Source of the DNA: Solanum dulcamara
Taxonomy: Eukaryota; Streptophyta; Magnoliopsida; Solanales; Solanaceae
Assembly (NCBI RefSeq): GCF_947179165.1
Contig: NC_077242.1
Coordinates: forward strand, 28,581,097-28,645,096
Direction: 5' to 3'
DNA: 64,000 bases
Shown: positions 58,101 to 64,000 of the stretch, piece by piece
How the letters are laid out: every line of letters begins with the position of its first letter
Position numbering within the stretch: the stretch's first letter is position 1
Made by a program: the position numbers and the translations under genes
The notes under the pieces: generated by a model
Databases searched by the model: none
Told to the model about the DNA's origin: nothing
What the model saw: the letters and a program-made list of their open reading frames with translations, nothing else

Positions 58101-60002
58101 AGCCAAATAAGACAAACAACCCTTATCCATCAAGCGGCAAGTACGAATATAAGATAACACCCCCTTAGGATATGAACTCGGATTACCTTTCCATACCACG
58201 CTAGGTAAACTGGATAAGCTAAGGTCACGGTCTTTGCATAACAATCTAATATAGCATGATAAGGAGATAACCAGTCCATACCCAGTATCACATCAAAATC
58301 AAGCATGTCTAATAAAATCAAGTCTGCACGGGTCTTTCTACCCAAAAATATCACCAAACATCCCTTGTATACCCGATCTACTACTAAAGATTCACCTATT
58401 GGGGTAGAAATAGTAATAGGCACAATAAGGGACTCACTCACATAATCAATACCCACATCAAAATAAGTCGACACATAAGAATAGGTAGACCCTGGGTCAA
58501 ATAATACTGAAGCAGAACAATGGCAAACTGGAACAATACTTGTAATAACTGCATCAGAGGCTTCTGCCTCATATCTACCCGGTATAGCATAGCATAACTG
58601 ACGGTCACCCTTAGCCTGTGAACCCCCATGAGCACCACCTCGTGCTCCACCCTTAGCACCACGGGTGCCACCTCTAGTATTTTGCGAAGAACCTCGAACA
58701 GCTGGAGCATCTGTAGAACGAACAACTGGTGCCCCGGGCCGTCTAGTAGAAGGAGCACATTTGGGGCAATCTTGGGCCTTATGCCCAAACTCATCACACA
58801 CATAACAACCTCGAGGACCTGAACTCCGTGGGGAATAACTAGAAGTGTCAAAACGACCTTCGAAGCTCGAAGAACCCTGAATAGCTGCCTGGACTGGTCT
58901 GCCCTGATAACCATGGGTTCCTGAACCCGAATATTCTCTACCCTTAGAGGAATGATCGCTGAATTGACCCTGCCGACGGAACCTCTTGGCCCCGCCCTGT
59001 CTAGCACATCGGATACTCTCTATCATCCTGGCATGATCAATAATACTCTGAAATGTACCCCCAGATAATACAAGAGAGGTTGTAGCCTCCTGGAGATAAC
59101 CGGCGAATCCCTTCACTAGTTTGCAAATCCGCTCGAACTCGGTGGGAATACTCGACATAGCATAACAAGATAACTCATAGAAGCGAGTCTCGTACTCAGA
59201 TACAGATAGGGAGCCCTGCTCCAGTCTGTCAAACTCATCCCTACACTTATCACGAAGGCTATAAGGCACAAATCTCTCAAGGAACACCTCAGTAAACTGT
59301 TCCCAACTCATCATAGGAGAACTAATAGGTCTACGAGCAAGAACTGACCTCCACCATTCTTTGGCCACTCCCGCAAATTGATATGAAGTGTAAGCAACTC
59401 CATGTGCCTCTAAAATGATAGGTTGAACAACCTACTTGGCACTCAGTCAAAAAGTCATATGCTTTCTCTCTGGCTTTACCATCAAACCTCGGAGGCGCCA
59501 ATCGAACGAACATCTTGAAACTCTTCTGCTCAGCTACCGACATGGCAGCATTAGCAGAAACTGGCGGAGCTGCAAATCTCGGAGGTGCAATAGAAAGCAT
59601 TGAAGATGAAATAGGAGTCTGAAATCCTACACTAGGCCCCTGAACTGGCGGTGTTGCACCAACTATGATAGGAGAACCTACAGCACCTGAAACAATACCA
59701 GAGGTAGGAGCACCATCCAGTCTAGCCAATAGTCGAACCAGTAGCTCCTGAAGAATCGGAGCACTATCGGGAACCACAGGAGGCTGGGATGGCCTCTGCT
59801 CCTCAGTCTTCTGCTCTAAGTCATCCTCATGCTCATACATGGGCTCAGGTGATAGCTCTCTAGCTCGTCCACGAGTAGGTGCCGCTCTCCTTGCTCGGCC
59901 TCATCCCCTGACTCCACCACATCCTCTACCTCGCCCGCATACTGGGGCTCGAGCAGCAGGTGCAGCCTCACCCTCAGTAATTGTGGCTCTAGTCCTTACC
60001 AT
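55116..60002 (-). pseudogene. gag-pol: E5 gag-pol (4 domains intact in sequence, several breaks)
   Basis: From ATG 60002 (MVRTRATITEGEAAPAARAP) to the stop at 55116 is 4887 bp, 1629 codons, but with breaks. Stops: 59901 (CGA to TGA), 57843 region (TGG to TAG in SVSPWGAP), 57660 (YHQL), 57117 (KLKE), 56199 (WKWE), 55227 region. A frameshift at about 59435 is undone by another at about 58215. Gag: CYVCDEFGHKAQDC knuckle (58768-58812). PR: LFDPGSTYSYVS (DPG). [11 protein letters not shown]. RNase [55 protein letters not shown]. Chromodomain: LRRLRTKEVASVKV. All catalytic acids remain, so decay is recent. Confidence 0.95.
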
Positions 60003-60194
60003 CTGTGCAGAAGGAATAGATCAGAGGTATACAACACTTTATATGAATAAATCGCACGAAGGGAGTAAAAAGAAAGAAATTCTCTTATTAAGTATCTTGT
60101 AGCCTCTCGAAAATAAGTGCGGACGTCTACGTAGCAATCCGCAAGACTCTACTAGACACCCTGCTCTTTAATTTATAAGACCGGTGAACCTAGT

Positions 60195-60206
60195 GCTCTG
60201 ATACCA
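60195..60206 (-). other. E5 primer-binding site
   Basis: The plus strand reads GCTCTGATACCA, i.e. TGGTATCAGAGC on the minus strand, 2 nt inside the 5' LTR end at 60209. Confidence 0.95.
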
Positions 60207-60208
60207 AT

Positions 60209-61887
60209 TGTCACGACCCAAAAACTGAGGTCATGATGGCACACATCTCAAAACCCAATCTGATGTGTAACCCTAAAAATAAAACTCATACAAGACTCCC
60301 AAAGGGGAAAGTGATGCCACGATTTAAATAAAAAGAAAAAAAACAACGAGTAAAGTAAACCCATAATAACAGCTCATAATCACAATTAACCAACTAATTC
60401 AAGCAGTACAAATATCAATGAAATGCAATGCAATATGATGATGCAATGATGTGGTGGTACGGTGGAATCAAGACTGTCGCACAGACTGTCGTATACACCT
60501 GCTGAGTTGTGCTACCAAGCAGGGCCCATGGGGGTCTCACAAACCATATACCTCAATCACAATATCTCATTATCCTTGCCACCTCCTCGTGGTCAAGGAT
60601 CACAATGCATCCACTACCCTGCCGGAAAACCGCCTCGGTCAGGGACTCAAGATACAAAGGTTGAGATCACAATGCATCCACTACCCTGCCAGAAAACTGC
60701 CTCGGTCAGGGACTCAAGATACAAAGGTTTAAAGTTGTTTCATTTTCTTTTTCAAAAAAAAATTCCATACTTCTCAACTTCTCATGTTTCATGATATGAT
60801 GAATGAGGATGAATGCATCAAAACACATATAGCATGGAAGTAATATTCAACTCACATGTGGTATAAGGTTCAAAGTTCTCAAAACTTAACCTACACATGA
60901 TATTCACCCTCAATAAATAGTAACGGGAAGGAAACACTTTCTTTTAAATATTCACCCCTTTCTCAACAATATTTCAATACTCAAGTATGCTAAAAAAAAA
61001 CAACTCAATCTCTCAGGCGGCATCACAAGTCAAATAATATACTCAAGCCTCTCTCTTAGGCAAATCACAAATCACATGCTCTCAAAGCAAATAAGATAAC
61101 AAACAAGGCCCCCACACGGGCTATGTAATACGAATAAACCCCCACACGGCAACACATTAATAAATAAGCCCCCCCACGGGCATCACAATATATATAACAT
61201 TCTCAACTCATACTACAATCCCATTCCAAAGTCTATAACATATGAATGACTAATTACCCCATCTCAATCTCAAAGAAAGATAGCCAAACCTACCTCAATT
61301 GCCGAAACCGCACTCGAATACCTCCACCGGACAAGCAACTCTCGAATTCAGTGCTCGGAATGACAACCCACTATCAATAATGAAATATACACGTCACAAG
61401 GAGTCCAATGACACCCATATTGATAGGTTTCAGAACTGGGGGTAAAATGGTCCAAAAATTAACTATTTTCGAAAAGGGTCAAATCTGGAAATTTATTGAA
61501 CAATCCCATTCTATTGATAATAAGGAACTCATGGTGGAAAACCCATAAAAATAAAGATCAAAACGAGTTGAAAATCACAATTTTCCTTAAATTCGGATTA
61601 GGGAAGAAACAAAGATTTTTGGGGTTTGAAACTAAAATTTAAGAGTTAAAATCGTCAAAAACTTAATGAAAAGGGAAGGTTTTGGATCAAAAATCACTTA
61701 CCCAACACTTTGCCTCAAAAATCTCTTCTCAAATCACCTCAAGGAGTTCAAGAACTCAAACAAATGATGGAAAATATTGAAATGGGAAGAAAGGGGCATT
61801 TTCTGCCCAAAAAGTTACTGTTCACGCGTGTTACTGTTCACGCGTGTTTTGTACAAATTTTCGAAAATCACCCTCAAGGTCATTACA
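60209..61887 (-). mobile_element. E5 5' LTR, with internal deletion
   Basis: 1679 bp. It matches the 3' LTR closely but lacks about 395 bp present at ~53155-53555 of that copy; the join is near 60349 ('aacaacgagtaaagtaaa'). The missing part corresponds to the end of the LTR nearest the PBS, including the palindromic block. It contains two 67-bp units (about 60597-60729). Confidence 0.9.
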
Positions 61888-61892
61888 CCATC
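61888..61892 (+). repeat. Right TSD of E5
   Basis: CCATC, identical to 53008-53012. Confidence 0.95.
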
Positions 61893-62128
61893 TAAGAGTA
61901 TTAGAGGCTTCATAGATAGAGTTTGATGATGTAATCGGAGTAGTTCTCCTTAGAAACTACTTCTTCTAAGAATTATCTATTTTTCCTTTGATTATGACAA
62001 GCCCACATTAGTATTCTTAAGTCTTCCGCTGATGAACAAATGAGTAATGAGACCAAGTGGTTCTCTCGGAAGCCAGAGATGGTTTCTGAGTGCCGGCCAT
62101 GCCTAGGGTACCCTCTCGGGGCGTGACA
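61893..62128 (+). mobile_element. LTR C (E4 family), right part
   Basis: Continues 'taagagtattagaggcttc' as in LTR A (43457 onward) and ends GGGGCGTGACA at 62128. It is followed by CCTCT (62129-62133), matching the TSD before LTR C and LTR A. Confidence 0.9.
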
Positions 62129-62214
62129 CCTCTCTCCTCTTGCTATGAATGGTAATTACTCATACTATAGTTATAGATTTCTAATGGAATAACTATCTAA
62201 TTATACAAGCATCC
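62129..62214. other. Original right flank of the E4 insertion
   Basis: Eighty-six bases of non-repetitive-looking sequence beginning with the TSD CCTCT and more CT-rich sequence ('ctcctcttgc'), the natural continuation of the tract at 41339-41546. No gene. Confidence 0.6.
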
Positions 62215-64000
62215 TGTAATGACCTTGAGGGTGATTTTCAAAAATTTGTACAAAAACGTGTGAACAGTAACACGCGTGAACAGTAACTTTTTGGGCAGAA
62301 AATGCCCCTTTCTTCCCATTTCAATAGTTTTCATCATTTGTTTGAGTTCTTGAACTCCTTGAGGTGATTTGAGAAGAGATTTTCGAGGCAAAGTGTTGGG
62401 TAAGTGATTTTTGACCTAAAACCTTCCTTTTTCATTAAGTTTTTGACGATTTTAACTCTTAAATTTTAGTTTCAAACCCCAAAAATCCTTGTTTCTTCCC
62501 TAATCCGAATTTAAGGAAAATTGTGATTTTCAACTCGTTTTGAGCTCTATTTTTATGGGTTTTTCAACCATGAGTTCCTTATTACCAATAGAATGGGATT
62601 GTTCAATAAATTTCCAGATTTGACCCTTTTCGAAAATAGTTAATTTTTGGACTATTTTACCCCCGGTTCCGAAACCTATCAATATGGGTGTCATTGGACT
62701 CCTTGTGACGTGTATGTTTCATTGTTGATAGTGGGTTGTCATTCCGGGCGCTGAATTCGAGAGTTGCTTGTCCGGTGGAGGTATTCGAGTGCGGTTTCGG
62801 CAATTGAGGTAGGTTTGGCTATCTTTCTTTGAGATTGAGATGGGGTAATTAGTCATTCATATGTTATAGACTTTGGGATGGGGTTGTAGTATGAGTTGAG
62901 AATGTTATATATATTGTGATGTCTGTGTGGAGGCTTATTTATTAATGTGTTGTCGTGACGGGGTTTATTTGTATTACATAGCCCGTGTGGGGGCCTTATT
63001 TGTTATCTTATTTGCTTTGAGAGCATGTGATTTGTGATTTGCCTAAGAGAGAGGCTTGAGTATATTATTTGACTTGTGATGCCGCCTGAGAGATTGAGTT
63101 GTTTTTTTTTAGCATACTTGAGTATTGAAATATTGTTGAGAAAGGGGTGAATATTTAAAAGAAAGTGTTTCCTTCCCGTTACTATTTATTGAGGGTGAAT
63201 ATCATGTGTAGGTTAAGTTTTGAGAACTTTGAACCTTATACCACATGTGAGTTGATTATTACTTCCATGCATATGTGTTTTGATGCATTCATCATATCAT
63301 GAAACATGGGAAGTTGAGAAATATGGAAATTCCTTTTGAGAAAGAAAATGAAACACCTTTAAACCTTTGTATCTTGAGTCCCTGACCGAGGCAGTTTTCC
63401 GGCAGGGTAGTGGATGCATTGTGATCCCAACCTTTGTATCTTGAGTCCCTGACCGAGGCAGTTTTCCGGCAGGGTAGTGGATGCATTGTGATCCCAACCT
63501 TTGTATCTTGAGTCCCTGACCGAGGCAGTTTTCCGGCAGGGTAGTGGATGCATTGTGATCCCAACCTTTGTATCTTGAGTCCCTGACCGAGGCAGTTTTC
63601 CGGTAGGGTAGTGGATGCATTGTGATCCTAACCTTTGTATCTTGAATCCCTGACCGAGGCAGTTTTCCGGTAGGGTAGTGGATGCATTGTGATCCCTTGA
63701 CCACGAGGAGGTGGCAAGGATAATGAGATATTGTGATTGAGTTATATGGTCTGCAAGACCCCCATGTGCCTTGCTTGGTAGCACAGCTCAGCAGGTGTAT
63801 ACGACAGTCTGTGCGACAGTCTTGATTCCACCGTACCACCACATCATTGCATCATCATATTGCATTGCATTGCATTGATATTTGTGCTGCTTGAATTATC
63901 TGGTTAATTGTGATTATGAGCTGTTATTATGGGTTTACTTTACTCGCGTCAATATATATATAAATTGGCGGCACCGATGCCGGAGTGGGACTTTTCTGTA
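62215..64000 (+). mobile_element. E6: LTR of the E5 family, cut by window end
   Basis: Starts TGTAATGACC at 62215 and matches the reverse complement of the E5 3' LTR up to the window end (E5 position ~53496). About 290 bp of LTR should remain beyond the window. Orientation is opposite to E5. It differs from E5 by a five-copy 67-bp array where E5 has two. Whether it is a solo LTR or the start of a full element cannot be seen. Minus-strand open stretches up to 181 codons (63297-63842) are read-through of the array. Confidence 0.9.
63362..63696 (+). repeat. 5 x 67-bp minisatellite in E6 LTR
   Basis: Units begin with AACCTTTGTATCTTGA at 63362, 63429, 63496, 63563 and 63630, a strict 67-bp period. 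The last two units share C-to-T changes ('cggtagggtag'). Confidence 0.95.

Larger units (their letters stand above)
53013..61887 (-). mobile_element. E5, complete minus-strand Gypsy chromovirus
   Basis: 8875 bp with two LTRs, PBS, a gag-pol region and a 5-bp TSD. Orientation is minus: the 5' LTR is at 60209-61887 and the 3' LTR at 53013-55087. It is inserted in LTR C, so it is younger than E4, its duplication and the solo-LTR event. Family: chromodomain Gypsy, Tekay/Del-like, distinct from E1-E4. Confidence 0.95.

Noticed and set aside
58438..59007. Minus-strand 189-codon open frame
   Set aside because: Alternative frame of the E5 gag/PR, whose own frame carries the zinc knuckle and DPG motif.
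63362..63696. Regular repeats as a CRISPR-like array
   Set aside because: Units are contiguous without unique spacers, in a plant LTR.
63297..63842. Minus-strand open frames of 90-181 codons
   Set aside because: They are read-through of a 67-bp minisatellite in an LTR; 67 is not a multiple of three, so all frames repeat, and no protein motif is present.

Overview
This is plant nuclear DNA with no host gene that I can recognise: nearly all of the 64 kb is nested transposable elements. The element types (Tekay/Del-like chromodomain Gypsy elements with DPG/DLG-type proteases, LTRs of 1.7-2.8 kb, a plant L1-type LINE with a C-terminal RNase H, and a CACTA remnant) and the LTR sequence style suggest pericentromeric heterochromatin of a dicot, probably Solanaceae. 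The family assignment is inference from recall of repeat style, not from a search.

Layout. 1-1229: degenerate LTR-like debris. 1230-7351: Gypsy element E1 (partial 5' LTR, PBS, decayed gag-pol), cut in its chromodomain by the 5' LTR of E2 (7352-11341, ending inside RT). 11342-~13608: a reverse-oriented LTR (R) with no matching target-site duplication (TSD). ~13609-39585: Gypsy element E3 (no 5' end; gag end, PR, RT, RNase H, IN, chromodomain, PPT, 3' LTR). Its integrase is split by a solo LTR (A1, 16123-34853, TSD ATTGT) and again by a second solo LTR (B1, 35137-36855). A1 is split by a 5'-truncated minus-strand LINE (L2, 16842-~32810), which is split by a full-length plus-strand LINE of the same family (L1, 19570-31355, 17-bp TSD, 23-nt poly(A)). 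The nest is therefore E3 > A1 > L2 > L1.

39586-41546: CACTA (En/Spm) remnant and a CT-rich tract. 41547-50280: Gypsy element E4 (2147-bp 5' LTR, one gag-pol reading frame broken by nine stops and a 1-bp deletion, 3' LTR cut at 50280). 50279-62133: a second copy of E4's left flank followed by a solo copy of its LTR (LTR C), the product of a tandem duplication. LTR C is split by minus-strand Gypsy element E5 (53013-61887, TSD CCATC). 62215-64000: plus-strand LTR of the E5 family (E6), running off the window and carrying a 5 x 67-bp minisatellite.

Most notable: the intact LINE L1 has, beyond ORF1 (DUF4283-like region plus zinc knuckle) and ORF2 (endonuclease, RT, zinc-binding region, RNase H), a third reading frame of 1043 codons (27712-30843) with one internal stop. 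The older copy L2 keeps the same frame, with its ATG 33 nt (L1: 34 nt) after the ORF2 stop and its stop about 490 nt from the 3' end in both. I do not recognise the product; it has 170-residue repeats alternating basic motifs with hydrophobic segments. This is the best candidate for an undescribed system in the window.
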